From: Gammaproteobacteria bacterium
GTDB taxonomy: Bacteria; Pseudomonadota; Gammaproteobacteria; Burkholderiales; Gallionellaceae
Assembly (NCBI GenBank): GCA_018820925.1
Contig: JAHJNJ010000003.1
Span: forward strand, 1 to 64,000
Direction: 5' to 3'
Length of the DNA stretch: 64,000 nucleotides
Part shown: one piece after another, positions 34,784-43,575 of the stretch
Position numbering within the stretch: the stretch's first letter is position 1
Layout: each line of letters starts with the position of its first letter
Made by a program: the position numbers and the translations under genes
Notes under the pieces: generated by a model
Told to the model about the DNA's origin: nothing
Databases searched by the model: none
Seen by the model: the letters and a program-made list of their open reading frames with translations, nothing else

Positions 34784-36145
34784 TCATTCGATGAGGACTG
34801 ACTGCGTGTGTCTTTCCATATTGATGGTTTCATCGTACTGATGCCGATCGTGCCGAATTGCCCGGTTGCCACTCGGCAATTCACTGTTGCGCTCGATTTG
34901 TTTGCGAAATGCCGGTTGGCCAACGCGGCCAAATAGCGTGTCATCCGGCTCCCAAAGAATCTGGAATACCGCGAAGGAATCCTGCTTGCCCCTGAATGCG
35001 GCGCGCATGACGGGGCGCGTTTTGTCTGCAAACCCGGCCGGCAATGCTTCAACAACGGTTTGTGTGGTCAGGATTTGCCGGGCTCTTGTGACAGCCGTTA
35101 CCCGCGCGGCGATATTCACGGCATCTCCAAACACATCGTTATCTTTGCGAATGACTTCGCCGTAATGGAAGCCGATTCGTACAAAAATCGGATTTTCGCC
35201 GCCCGGTTGCTGCGCCTCAATGGCGCGCTGCATGGCACTGGCCGCCAGGGTTGCCTGGGCGATGCTCGGGAACGAGCACATGATCTCGTCACCGATGGTC
35301 TTGATCAGGGTGCCTTTATGCGCGGCGACTTCCCTGGCCAGGATGTTCAAGGTATGAGAAACGACATGCAACGCGGAATCGTTGCCCAATTTGTCGTACA
35401 GCGCGGTACTTCCGCTGATGTCCGCGAACAGGATGACCATCTTGCCCTTCTGCGGAACCGGAAAGGTTGTTTTGGCATGACCGGCAAGGTTCTGTTTGGC
35501 TGCGTAGCGGATGATTTCCGCAATGCGCATATCGTTGTTCAGCAAGGCCAACTCAATGGGCGTTTTCCCGTCCTTGTTCCTGATGCGGAGTGTCGCACCA
35601 AAAAACAGCAACAACAGCACCAGATCGGCATGGCCATTCTCGATGGCCAGGATGAGCGGAATCTCGCCATCCTGGCGAAAATTGACTTCGGCACCGGTTA
35701 TCAGCGATTGATGCAGCGTAGCGAAATCGCCATTGCGTATTGCGGTGAGGATACCGGTTCTGGATTCAATGGAGTCGAGCTTGGGACTGGTCTCTTGGGC
35801 ATCGTCTTTGTGAATTTTGCGCGGCTTCAGGTGGTACATCTTGTATAGCAAGGCAACACAAACGAGCATGCCGGACGCCGCAATCATTGCGGTTTGGCTG
35901 ATGCCCAACTGGTTTGCCAATTGCGCCGGCAGGTTTGCGCCAATGGCCAAAACCGAAACCGTGAGGAACAGCATCAGTTTGAGATAACGGAACAGAGAGA
36001 TAACGACCGTCGCTACCAGTGTGACCAATAACAGGTTGCGGTCGACAACGTTTCCAACTGCGCCTTCGGGCAAATTGGCAGCAAGCGCCATCAGGGAAAC
36101 AATTACCAGGATGACAACTTCGCTGTTTGATATTCTGATTTGCAT
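34784..36145 (-). CDS. Class III adenylate cyclase with N-terminal membrane and ankyrin-repeat domains
   Basis: 453 residues. Four hydrophobic helices (about 9-24, 36-53, 56-71, 84-103) are followed by ankyrin-like repeats (about 127-220) and a class III cyclase catalytic domain (about 232-400). Metal-binding aspartates are in ILFADISGSTALYDKLG and TIGDEIMCSF. The lysine of LIKTIGDE and the DVFGDAVNIAARV region fit ATP specificity. The last 50 residues are polar and unassigned. AAGGAAGGAGG precedes the ATG. A c-di-GMP-I riboswitch lies about 100 bp upstream on the same strand, so cAMP output should respond to c-di-GMP. Confidence 0.9.
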   Translation of the reverse strand: MQIRISNSEVVILVIVSLMALAANLPEGAVGNVVDRNLLLVTLVATVVISLFRYLKLMLFLTVSVLAIGANLPAQLANQLGISQTAMIAASGMLVCVALLYKMYHLKPRKIHKDDAQETSPKLDSIESRTGILTAIRNGDFATLHQSLITGAEVNFRQDGEIPLILAIENGHADLVLLLLFFGATLRIRNKDGKTPIELALLNNDMRIAEIIRYAAKQNLAGHAKTTFPVPQKGKMVILFADISGSTALYDKLGNDSALHVVSHTLNILAREVAAHKGTLIKTIGDEIMCSFPSIAQATLAASAMQRAIEAQQPGGENPIFVRIGFHYGEVIRKDNDVFGDAVNIAARVTAVTRARQILTTQTVVEALPAGFADKTRPVMRAAFRGKQDSFAVFQILWEPDDTLFGRVGQPAFRKQIERNSELPSGNRAIRHDRHQYDETINMERHTQSVLIE

Positions 36146-36241
36146 TTGCTCGCCTCCTTCCTTGAGCGCATTCGCTATCGGAAAAGGGGCTGCAAATATA
36201 TCGGTGGGACAATACTTGGGAGGTAACGGATTCCAATCGAT

Positions 36242-36341
36242 GCCTGCATGGAAACCGGCAATCCCGCTGTCGTAGAACCGTGAAGTTCCTTAGACCGGTA
36301 ACTTTGCGTCCCTATTTTTCAATAGGTTTGCTTTTGTAGGC
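36242..36341 (-). promoter_or_regulatory. c-di-GMP-I (GEMM-I) riboswitch
   Basis: Read on the minus strand: GCAAACC, a short hairpin, GGGACGCAAAG, then ACCGGTCTAAGG, ACGGTTCTACGACAGCGGG and ATTGCCGG. Order and spacing match the GEMM-I aptamer (Vc2: GCAAACC, GGGACGCAAAGC, CCGGCCUAA, GGUAGGUAGCGGGGUUACCG). GCCTAC (36336-36341) and GCAGGC (36242-36247) can close P1. The downstream leader contains ACCTCCC, which could pair with the AGGAGG ribosome site of the cyclase gene, suggesting translational control. Whether ligand turns expression on or off cannot be told. Confidence 0.9.
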
Positions 36342-36421
36342 GTTAATTTACTCCAGAATAACGCGGTTTCATAGATATTTCAGGGGCGCGCCCCTGCTAA
36401 CCCTACCAATTTACGCATGTT

Positions 36422-37099
36422 TCAGATTGTCCACCGGGCTGGTTGTGTTTCGCAGATATCCGGTTTGGCGGGCGATTCAGCACTCAAGCCCATGATGGGC
36501 AATTCTTCGCGCGGCAGGTCAAGTGCTTCCAGCACTTTCAGTGCCGCATAGGCATCGTTTGCCGCGTAGAGCATTTGTTGTTGGGTGAGTTCATGTTGCG
36601 ACCAGTCGGTGGTGGTGATCTTCTTCGATTTGGCAAAGCGCTGCTTGAAGACCAGGCCCACCGCCGCCCGTGCGCCCATTTCCCTGCGGTAGCCCTGCAT
36701 GCTGAACACCGTATTCAGATCCACCACGCCGCCGAATTTGACGCCCAGTTTCCTGAAGATATGCCCGCCGTCCGACCTGAGGCCGAAGCCAACCTTGAGT
36801 ACCTCGTCCGACTGCAGCAACTCGAGCAGAAACGGCAATCCATCAGTGCGATACACCTGAAACAAGTAGGCCTTGTCGTGCAGGGCGAACTGCACCAGGT
36901 GCGGTCCTTCACTCACATCACCGACTACAAACGTCGGCCTGGATTCGGTATCGAAACCGACGATGCCCGCTGCCTTGATCTCGGCACAGGCGGAAGCAAA
37001 TTGATCTGCGCTTGTCGGCACATGGATGTGTTGCAACGTGAGGCCCGCAAACGGCTCCATCAAGGCGATTTCATCTTTGGTGGGGGCGAGTTTTTTCAT
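36422..37099 (-). CDS. RNase D-like 3'-5' exonuclease
   Basis: 225 residues from the ATG at 37099. DEDD-superfamily exonuclease fold: Exo I is IVGFDTESRPTF, Exo II lies around LKVGFGLRSDGGHIFRKLG with VDLNTVF, and Exo III is YAANDAYAALKVLEAL, the DEDDy type. No HRDC domain is visible, unlike full RNase D. It probably trims RNA or DNA 3' ends. Confidence 0.85.
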   Translation of the reverse strand: MKKLAPTKDEIALMEPFAGLTLQHIHVPTSADQFASACAEIKAAGIVGFDTESRPTFVVGDVSEGPHLVQFALHDKAYLFQVYRTDGLPFLLELLQSDEVLKVGFGLRSDGGHIFRKLGVKFGGVVDLNTVFSMQGYRREMGARAAVGLVFKQRFAKSKKITTTDWSQHELTQQQMLYAANDAYAALKVLEALDLPREELPIMGLSAESPAKPDICETQPARWTI

Positions 37100-37586
37100 A
37101 TGAAGTAAGAGAGGGTATTTGAATTGAAGCGGGCGCTTTGACACGGTCATCCCCGCAGGTGAAATTAACACAGAATCGGCGCGGCGCCGAACTTCGAATG
37201 ACTGACGGAACATCAAACCAGGTTAATAACCGGAAAATTTCCATGGCTTTTCCCGGGGAATTAAGGGTTGCACATTAGAACATGCTTATATTATGATATT
37301 CCGGTTCGGCAGTTGCAGCATCAGCGCGGTGGTTCTACGGATGAGTTTTTGTTGATCATCCTCCGGCTATAACTCTGGTTAAAAACAATCACGATCGGGA
37401 CTATTTTCAAACGGCCCGGCATGTCGGGCGTTCGCCTGCCTGTCAAGCGGGCAAGGTGATTGCAGTTTTGCGTCGGTTGGGGGGCAGGGCGGATTACGAA
37501 TCCGGCAACCCGCAACACAACAACATGGAGATAAAAATTCAATGGATGGTTCGGTTGAATTTGCAGCACTACAAAGGGAGAAATAA
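37100..37586. other. 487-bp intergenic region upstream of the SQR-like gene
   Basis: The divergent region between the exonuclease and SQR-like genes. Apart from a promoter candidate at 37268 and a ribosome-binding AAAGGGAG just before 37587, no convincing gene, tRNA or repeat was seen. A 90-codon open frame on the minus strand (37321-37593) runs into the SQR-like start and has no coding features. Confidence 0.6.
37268..37297 (+). promoter_or_regulatory. Candidate sigma-70 promoter of the SQR-like gene
   Basis: TTGCAC (37268-37273) and TATGAT (37292-37297) are separated by 18 bp in an AT-rich patch. It would give a leader of about 285 nt before the ATG at 37587. Supported by similarity to consensus only. 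Confidence 0.35.
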
Positions 37587-39044
37587 ATGTCACGAATCGT
37601 AATTCTGGGTGCGGGTATATCCGGTCATACCGCTGCCCGCTACCTCAACAAATGGGTGGGCAAAGAGCACGAGATTGTCGTCGTGTCGCCCAATGCAAAA
37701 TGGAACTGGATTCCGTCCAACATCTGGGTGGGCGTGGGCCAGATGACCGAGAACGATGTCACCTTCGATCTCGCCAGGCTGTACGGCAAAACCAACATGG
37801 AATTCCGCCAGGCCAGGGCATTGTCCATCCATCCGGAAGGCAATGCGCAACACGCCAATCCGTTTGTAACGGTCGAATACACCCACCCGGAAAAAATCGG
37901 CATGCAGGAAGACATCGCGTACGATTTCCTGATCAACGCCACCGGCCCCAAATTGAATTTTGGCGCCACCGAAGGGCTGGGGCCCGATCACGGCCATACG
38001 GTTTCCGTCTGTACCGTCAGCCACGCGCAGGAAGCCAATTTCAAGCTGCAGGCCTGCATCGAAAAAATGCGCGCCGGTGTGCCGCAAACTGTCGTGATCG
38101 GCACCGGACACGGCATGTGTACCTGTCAGGGCGCCGCGTTCGAATACATTTACAACGTCGACCACGTATTGCGCGAAGCAGGCGTGCGCAATATGGCGCG
38201 CATCGTCTGGATCAGCAACGAGTACGAACTCGGCGATTTCGGCATGGGCGGCGTGCATATCAGGCGCGGCGGCTACATCACCAACGGCAAAACATTCGCC
38301 GAGTCGCTGATGGTCGAGCGCGGCATCGAATGGATCACCCGCGCCCACGTCAAAAAAGTCGAAGCCGGCAAAATCCACTACGAAACCCTGGACGGCCAGT
38401 TCCACGAACTGGGATTCGATTTCTCCATGCTGATTCCGCCGTTCGCGGGCGTCGGCCTGAAAGCCTACAACAAGGCGGACGAAGACATCACCAGCCAAGT
38501 GTTTGCGCCCAACGGCTTCATGAAAGTGGATGCCGACTACACGCAGCGTCCCTATCTGGAATGGAGCGCCCAGGATTGGCCCAGGACCTACCAGACACCG
38601 GCTTATCGCAATATTTTCGCGGTCGGCATCGCCTTCGCCCCCCCGCATTTGATCAGCAAGCCGATGCAAAGCGCCAACGGCACGCCGATCAACCCGACCG
38701 CACCCAGAACCGGCATGCCTTCCGCCGCCATGGCAAAGGCCGTCGCCATGAGTATCCGCGACATGCTGAACGGTTCTGATAAGGCGACCCATACCGCCTC
38801 GATGGCCGAAATGGGCGCGGCCTGCGTCGCCTCCACCGGCTCGCACATCTTAAAGGGCACCGCGGCAACCATGACCGTATTCCCGGTCGTGCCCGACTAT
38901 GAAAAATATCCCGAGTTCGGCCGTGACATCGACCTGACCTTCGGCGAAATCGGGCTGGCTGGCCACTGGATGAAATACCTGTTGCACCACACCTTCATCT
39001 ATCAGGCGAAGTTGCGTCCGGGCTGGTCGCTGCTGCCGGATTGA
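37587..39044 (+). CDS. FAD-dependent oxidoreductase, sulfide:quinone-oxidoreductase-like
   Basis: 485 residues with an N-terminal FAD dinucleotide fold (ILGAGISGHTAARYL), an FNINATGP-type second loop (FLINATGPKLNF) and a C-terminal FAD contact in NIFAVGIAFAPP. Cysteines at about C142, C178, C180 and C413 include candidates for the redox pair of SQR enzymes. The C-terminal 30 residues may anchor it to the membrane. It should pass electrons from sulfide, or a related reduced sulfur compound, to quinone. SQR versus flavocytochrome-c type cannot be settled by eye. A 53-residue gene follows. Confidence 0.8.
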   Translation: MSRIVILGAGISGHTAARYLNKWVGKEHEIVVVSPNAKWNWIPSNIWVGVGQMTENDVTFDLARLYGKTNMEFRQARALSIHPEGNAQHANPFVTVEYTHPEKIGMQEDIAYDFLINATGPKLNFGATEGLGPDHGHTVSVCTVSHAQEANFKLQACIEKMRAGVPQTVVIGTGHGMCTCQGAAFEYIYNVDHVLREAGVRNMARIVWISNEYELGDFGMGGVHIRRGGYITNGKTFAESLMVERGIEWITRAHVKKVEAGKIHYETLDGQFHELGFDFSMLIPPFAGVGLKAYNKADEDITSQVFAPNGFMKVDADYTQRPYLEWSAQDWPRTYQTPAYRNIFAVGIAFAPPHLISKPMQSANGTPINPTAPRTGMPSAAMAKAVAMSIRDMLNGSDKATHTASMAEMGAACVASTGSHILKGTAATMTVFPVVPDYEKYPEFGRDIDLTFGEIGLAGHWMKYLLHHTFIYQAKLRPGWSLLPD

Positions 39045-39072
39045 TCAACCACAAACAGACAAGGAGCAGAGC

Positions 39073-39234
39073 ATGGGCAAGATCACCAACAGGGAACCGT
39101 ACCAGCAGGCCTACTATCCGCCGGCGCCGACGGGATTCACACGCTTCATGCGGACATGCATCCTGTGGCAGCTTTGGCGCTTCGTTGCAATCAACTACAA
39201 GATGGTCAAGTTGTTGGCAAAGTCGCATCACTGA
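39073..39234 (+). CDS. 53-residue protein encoded behind the SQR-like gene
   Basis: Begins MGKITNREPYQQAYYPPAP and has a strong AAGGAG seven bases before the ATG, 28 bp after the SQR-like stop. The second half (FTRFMRTCILWQLWRFVAIN) is aromatic, amphipathic and basic, able to lie on or cross the membrane. A terminator follows at 39297, so it is the last gene of a two-gene unit. No family recognised. It may be a membrane anchor or accessory of the oxidoreductase. Confidence 0.75.
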   Translation: MGKITNREPYQQAYYPPAPTGFTRFMRTCILWQLWRFVAINYKMVKLLAKSHH

Positions 39235-39296
39235 TATTGGCAATGCACGGGCAGCCGGTGCAGTACGAGGCCGGTTCCCGAATTGAGCGCACGAAG

Positions 39297-39325
39297 AAAG
39301 CCCGGCATGCCGGGTTTTTCTTTTT
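39297..39325 (+). terminator. Rho-independent terminator after the SQR-like operon
   Basis: The self-complementary CCCGGCATGCCGGG (39301-39314), extended by AAA/TTT flanks, is followed by TTTTTCTTTTT. It ends the SQR-like/53-residue unit. Confidence 0.88.
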
Positions 39326-39434
39326 CCGCATCGCTCCTGATACGGAATATTTCCCGTCCCCGATTTGATTCATTCGCGATGTCTGGCATTATCGGGTTGA
39401 ACCCGATAGTGCAGAATGACCGGAAGGCTTAATC

Positions 39435-40868
39435 ATGGCAATGACAAACCCGGAAAAAACAATGTTCATCTTCATCAGCGTGGTCGCCGCGGTATTTGTT
39501 CTTTGTGTGGCGGCCGTACTGTTGCTGGTGGATGCCAATGCCTACAAGTCCCGCCTGGAAGCCGCAGCGTCGGCGGCGCTGGGGATGGATGTCCGCATCG
39601 GCGGACAACTCCGCATTGCGCTCTTCCCGGGCCTGCTGGTCACGGCGGAGGACGTGCATATTCGCAACATGGAGAAAAGCGTCGTCTCGGCCAAAGAGGT
39701 CACGCTCGGGTTCGAGCTGCTGCCGCTGCTGCGGAATGAATTCCTCATGACGAACATCTCGCTGGTCCACCCCGAAATCACCATCGAGCGGAACGCCGGC
39801 GGCAAATACAATTTCGAGAAACCGCAAACGGCCGCCGCAATATTGCCGAGCGGGGATTTGCCGCAAATATCGCTTTCCGGCGGCATGCTCCATTACACGG
39901 ACCGGAAGACCGGAAAAGGATTCGAGGCCGCTGCCTGCAAAGCGGATGTGCGCAATCTGCAGTATGCGGATGAAGAAAGCACATTCCCGGCCAGGCAACT
40001 TTCTTTCGCCGCAGATATTGCCTGTGCAAATATTCAGGCCCGGGATATCGCCGTGTCCGGTTTGAGACTGTCAGTCACCGGGAAAAAAGGCGTCTTCGAT
40101 TTCAAGTCGGTCAAGATGAACATTTTCGGCGGACGCGGAACGGGGAGTATCCGCGCGGACTATTCCGGTGCGATGCCCGCCTACCAGATTCATTATTCCC
40201 TGCCGCAGTTGCGCATCGAGGAGTTTCTAAAAACCCAATCGCCGCAAAAGATCGCGGAAGGCCCGATGGATTTCTCGGTGAATCTGTCGATGCAAGGCAA
40301 GACCGCAAGCGAGTTGAAGCGGAGTGCAAGCGGAGATGCCTCCCTGCGCGGAAAGAACCTCACGCTCAATGGCCACGACCTCGATCTGGAGTTCGCCCGC
40401 TTTGAGTCCAGCCAGAATTTCAACCTTGTGGATGTGGGCGCCTATTTCTTTGCCGGGCCTGTCGGTCTGGCGGTTACCAAAGGCTACGACTTTGCGAAAG
40501 TGCTGAAAGGCTCGGGTGGTGCCAGCGCCATCCGCACTTTCGTCTCCCAATGGAAGATTGAGAGCGGCGTGCTGCATGCGCAGGACGTGGCCATGGCAAC
40601 CAGCGCACATCGTGTCGCCGTCCTGGGCGGGCTCGATCTCGCCAACGCGGAGTTTGTGGGCGTGACGGTGGCGCTGATCGATTCCAAAGGATGTGCAGAA
40701 GTGGAACAGAAGATTCGCGGCTCTTTCCGGAAACCGGTAATCGAACAGCCGAACATCCTGAAGTCCCTTGCCGGACCTGCGATCAAATTGCTCAAGAAGG
40801 GAAGAAAACTCCTGCCCGGCGGAGAGTGCAATGTGATCTACACGGGCTCGGTGGCATCGCCGAATTGA
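39435..40868 (+). CDS. AsmA-family envelope protein
   Basis: 477 residues. One N-terminal membrane helix (about 10-32) is followed by the AsmA N-domain (VDANAYKSRLEAAASAALGMDVRIGG, IRNMEKSVVSAKEVTLGFELLPLL) and repeated beta segments typical of the family. AsmA-like proteins belong to the bridge-like lipid-transport superfamily and influence outer-membrane assembly. The stop codon abuts that of the convergent RlmN-like gene (TGA|TCA). Confidence 0.85.
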   Translation: MAMTNPEKTMFIFISVVAAVFVLCVAAVLLLVDANAYKSRLEAAASAALGMDVRIGGQLRIALFPGLLVTAEDVHIRNMEKSVVSAKEVTLGFELLPLLRNEFLMTNISLVHPEITIERNAGGKYNFEKPQTAAAILPSGDLPQISLSGGMLHYTDRKTGKGFEAAACKADVRNLQYADEESTFPARQLSFAADIACANIQARDIAVSGLRLSVTGKKGVFDFKSVKMNIFGGRGTGSIRADYSGAMPAYQIHYSLPQLRIEEFLKTQSPQKIAEGPMDFSVNLSMQGKTASELKRSASGDASLRGKNLTLNGHDLDLEFARFESSQNFNLVDVGAYFFAGPVGLAVTKGYDFAKVLKGSGGASAIRTFVSQWKIESGVLHAQDVAMATSAHRVAVLGGLDLANAEFVGVTVALIDSKGCAEVEQKIRGSFRKPVIEQPNILKSLAGPAIKLLKKGRKLLPGGECNVIYTGSVASPN

Positions 40869-41897
40869 TCAGGAAAATCCTTCTTGAAGTGCATCCTGCC
40901 GGACGGCCCGCGCCCGCAACTGCCCGCACGCACCCTCAACTTCCTGCCCCGCCGAATCGCGCACCCTGGAATAAATGCCCCGCCCGTTAAGCGCATACGC
41001 CATCGCCGCAATCCGTTCCGCCGGGGGGCGGAGATAGGCCAGTCCGTCGACTTCATTGAAAGGAATGAAATTCATGATCGCGTATTTGCCGGAGAGGAGC
41101 TGCGTTATGCGTTCCAGCTCGGCATCAGTGTCGTTCACCCCCTCGATCAGCGTCCATTGATATTGCACCGGATAACCCGTGGCGCGCGCATACACCTCGG
41201 CATGTTCCACCAGTTCTTCCACGGGAATGCGCGGCGCGTGCGGCAGCAGCTTTGCGCGCAATGCGGCGTCGGTGGAGTGCAGCGAAAGCGCGAGCGCGGG
41301 CTTGACTGATTCCTTTGGCAAACGTTCGAACACCCGCAAATCTCCCACCGTAGAAAACACCAGATTTTTGTGGCCGATGTTTCCCTGCATCCCCAGCACC
41401 TGAATCGCTTCCAGCACGTTATCCAGATTGTGCGCCGGCTCGCCCATCCCCATGAATACCACCTTGCTCACCGCGCGGCGTTTGCGCGCGAGCACCACCT
41501 GCGCGACGATCTCGGCGCTGCCGAGCTGGCGCAGCAAACCGGTTCGGCCACTCATGCAGAAGACACACCCCACGGCACAACCCACCTGCGTCGATATGCA
41601 CAGGCCGCCACGCGGCAGCAGTACGCTCTCCACCATCTGGCCATCGGCCAGTTTCACCAGCAATCGTGCAATCTCATCGGCGGCGGGATATTCGCGATGC
41701 AGGTGCGCCAGCCCATCCAGTTCCGCCTCGATGATGGGCAACTCATTGCGCAGCGCTGCCGGAAAAAAAGTCTCGGCAGGGCTGCCCTTCCTGTCATATG
41801 AACAGACCTGAATCCACCCGCGCAGCAGGCGCTCGGTGTGGCATGGCTTGGCGCCGAGATCATGCAGGCGCTGGCGGAGATAGGAAATGCGCATCAT
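40869..41897 (-). CDS. RlmN/Cfr-like radical SAM methyltransferase paralogue
   Basis: 342 residues. The radical SAM cluster motif CAVGCVFC (C107, C111, C114) sits in a GGLCISTQVGCAVGCVFCMSG context typical of RlmN. GMGEPAHNLDNVLEAI, SLHSTDAALRAKLLPHAP and the C-terminal methyl-carrying cysteine region EGACGQLRA are present, so the dual-cysteine chemistry should be intact. N-terminal sequence is shorter and more divergent than in housekeeping RlmN, so this is probably a paralogue acting on another RNA position. Confidence 0.85.
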   Translation of the reverse strand: MMRISYLRQRLHDLGAKPCHTERLLRGWIQVCSYDRKGSPAETFFPAALRNELPIIEAELDGLAHLHREYPAADEIARLLVKLADGQMVESVLLPRGGLCISTQVGCAVGCVFCMSGRTGLLRQLGSAEIVAQVVLARKRRAVSKVVFMGMGEPAHNLDNVLEAIQVLGMQGNIGHKNLVFSTVGDLRVFERLPKESVKPALALSLHSTDAALRAKLLPHAPRIPVEELVEHAEVYARATGYPVQYQWTLIEGVNDTDAELERITQLLSGKYAIMNFIPFNEVDGLAYLRPPAERIAAMAYALNGRGIYSRVRDSAGQEVEGACGQLRARAVRQDALQEGFS

Positions 41898-42267
41898 GCC
41901 GGGGAAAGCGGGATTTACGGCGAGCTTGGAATAATTTACGGAGAACCCGCTTGAATTTTAACCCAAGCTCAGTCCCGATGCTTGGCGCGCGTGCCATATT
42001 TCTTTCGGCATCTGCTGCAAATAAAGAAGTCAGGGAGGATATACGATGCCCCTGTTCATTCTCGCCTCGATAGGGTATTTTGGATACAAGCGAAGTTGAC
42101 GTTTGGGGCTATCTGTTTACCATGACGGCAGCAATCACTTATGCATTTGCCCCTATTGACTGCCAGGGGATCGGCACGTAGTGTGCATGCCCTGTTTGAG
42201 ATCAAGGTTGACGGGCACATTGAATGGAACGCGCTGTTGCGCACGATAATCTAGGAAAGGGGCAATT
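41898..42267. other. 370-bp intergenic region with a possible promoter and a 17-codon frame
   Basis: A possible sigma-70 promoter is TTGACT (42156-42161), 17 bp, TAGTGT (42179-42184), reading toward the 42268 gene. A 17-codon frame (42046-42099, MPLFILASIGYFGYKRS) follows GGGAGG at good spacing, but it is too short to judge. Nothing else recognised. Confidence 0.4.
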
Positions 42268-43368
42268 GTGTCAGAAACACAAGAAGAAAACCGTTTACAG
42301 TTTGCGCATCATCGGGTCCAGGACCAAAGCCATTTTCAGGGTGCCGACCGGGACTGCGCTGCTTCTGCAAACGGAGTATTTGAGGCGCTTGGATTTGCAG
42401 CGAATACGTTTCGCATACAACTCGGGAAAATCGGAATCTTGCCGGCAACTTTATGCCTGGCACTGCTTCTTGTCAGCGGCCTTGCGCACGCAAACGACCG
42501 CCTCCTTATCAAGGAAGCAAATGCCGCCCTGTCCCACAAGGATTACAGCACGGCATTTTCCAAATTCTCAATCCTGGCACAACATGGAAACGCAGCAGCC
42601 CAATTTAACCTGGGCGCCTTTTACTTGAATGGACAGGGTGTTCGGAAAGACGAAAAAAAGGCTTATGAGTGGTTTGAAAAATCAGCGGCACAGGGGAATG
42701 CCCGTGCGGCAAAAATTTTGAAAAAAATGGATGAAAAAAAGCAGGCGGCCGCAAAGGAACAGGCGGTTGCAAAAGAAAAAACGGCAGCTCCGTTAAGTGT
42801 CCCCGCGTCCAAATCCTATCCGACTGCCGCCGCGTCCCGTGCCAAGCCGGAACGTTCGAGCAAGCCTTCCAGATCCCGCTTTTCTTCGCCTGAATATTAC
42901 GTTGGCGTAAGCCTGGGGGGAACGGGGAAACTGAGCGGGATAAAAAACTCGTCTTCGTTGGGTTTGCTCGGGGGCTACAAATTCAATTCGAGCTTCGGTG
43001 TTGAGCTGGCCTATAACTCGCTTTACCGGAATGCCAATGCAGACAGCTTGATATCCGCAACTTATCCGGGAACGACCGGAACCTTTGATCTAACCTCCTT
43101 CAGTGTGGCGGGTCAATATACATATGGTCTGGGAAACAATATTTTCCTGCTTGGAAATCTCGGACTCCACTCGTCAAGCTTCAAAATCAAAAGCGCGGGC
43201 AATGGTTCGGCGACGGGAAGTTCCAGCGGTTTGGTAGTTGGTGTAAAGGTTCAATACGATCTAAGCAGGAACATTGGCATACGTGGCGGGTTTGATACAT
43301 ATACCGAAAGCGGCGGGATAACAGGAAATATCACTGAAGTCGGGGTAGCAGTGATTGCCATGTTTTAA
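42268..43368 (+). CDS. Sel1-repeat protein with C-terminal outer-membrane beta-barrel
   Basis: 366 residues from a GTG with AGGAAAGGGG upstream. A signal-peptide-like helix (LPATLCLALLLVSGLAHA) ends near residue 75, after an unusual hydrophilic leader of about 55 residues. Sel1-like repeats follow (about 80-150, HGNAAAQFNLGAFYLNGQGV and AYEWFEKSAAQGNARAAKIL), then a Lys/Ala/Ser-rich linker and an OmpA-like eight-stranded barrel (about 205-366, YYVGVSLGGTGKLSG to VGVAVIAMF). No internal ATG that would give a conventional signal peptide was found, so the true start is uncertain. Confidence 0.78.
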   Translation: MSETQEENRLQFAHHRVQDQSHFQGADRDCAASANGVFEALGFAANTFRIQLGKIGILPATLCLALLLVSGLAHANDRLLIKEANAALSHKDYSTAFSKFSILAQHGNAAAQFNLGAFYLNGQGVRKDEKKAYEWFEKSAAQGNARAAKILKKMDEKKQAAAKEQAVAKEKTAAPLSVPASKSYPTAAASRAKPERSSKPSRSRFSSPEYYVGVSLGGTGKLSGIKNSSSLGLLGGYKFNSSFGVELAYNSLYRNANADSLISATYPGTTGTFDLTSFSVAGQYTYGLGNNIFLLGNLGLHSSSFKIKSAGNGSATGSSSGLVVGVKVQYDLSRNIGIRGGFDTYTESGGITGNITEVGVAVIAMF

Positions 43369-43575
43369 ACCTGGTAAGTTACGTCGGCATCCCGGCATCT
43401 TGCCTCAACGATTGCTTAGGCGCGATGTGCGACCCGGGTAATGATGAAGGTGCCTGCCGGATGGACATCCGCGCCACGGTTGAAATCAACGAAGCCTTCC
43501 TGGTTCCCCGCGCATACATGTCAAGATCGAAATCGGCTGCATCCGGTGCCATGCTGAACAGGTGTTGTTGCAGCC

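Noticed and set aside
37321-37593. 90-codon minus-strand open frame upstream of the SQR-like gene
   Set aside because: No ribosome site or domain, and it runs across the SQR-like start codon region; treated as non-coding.
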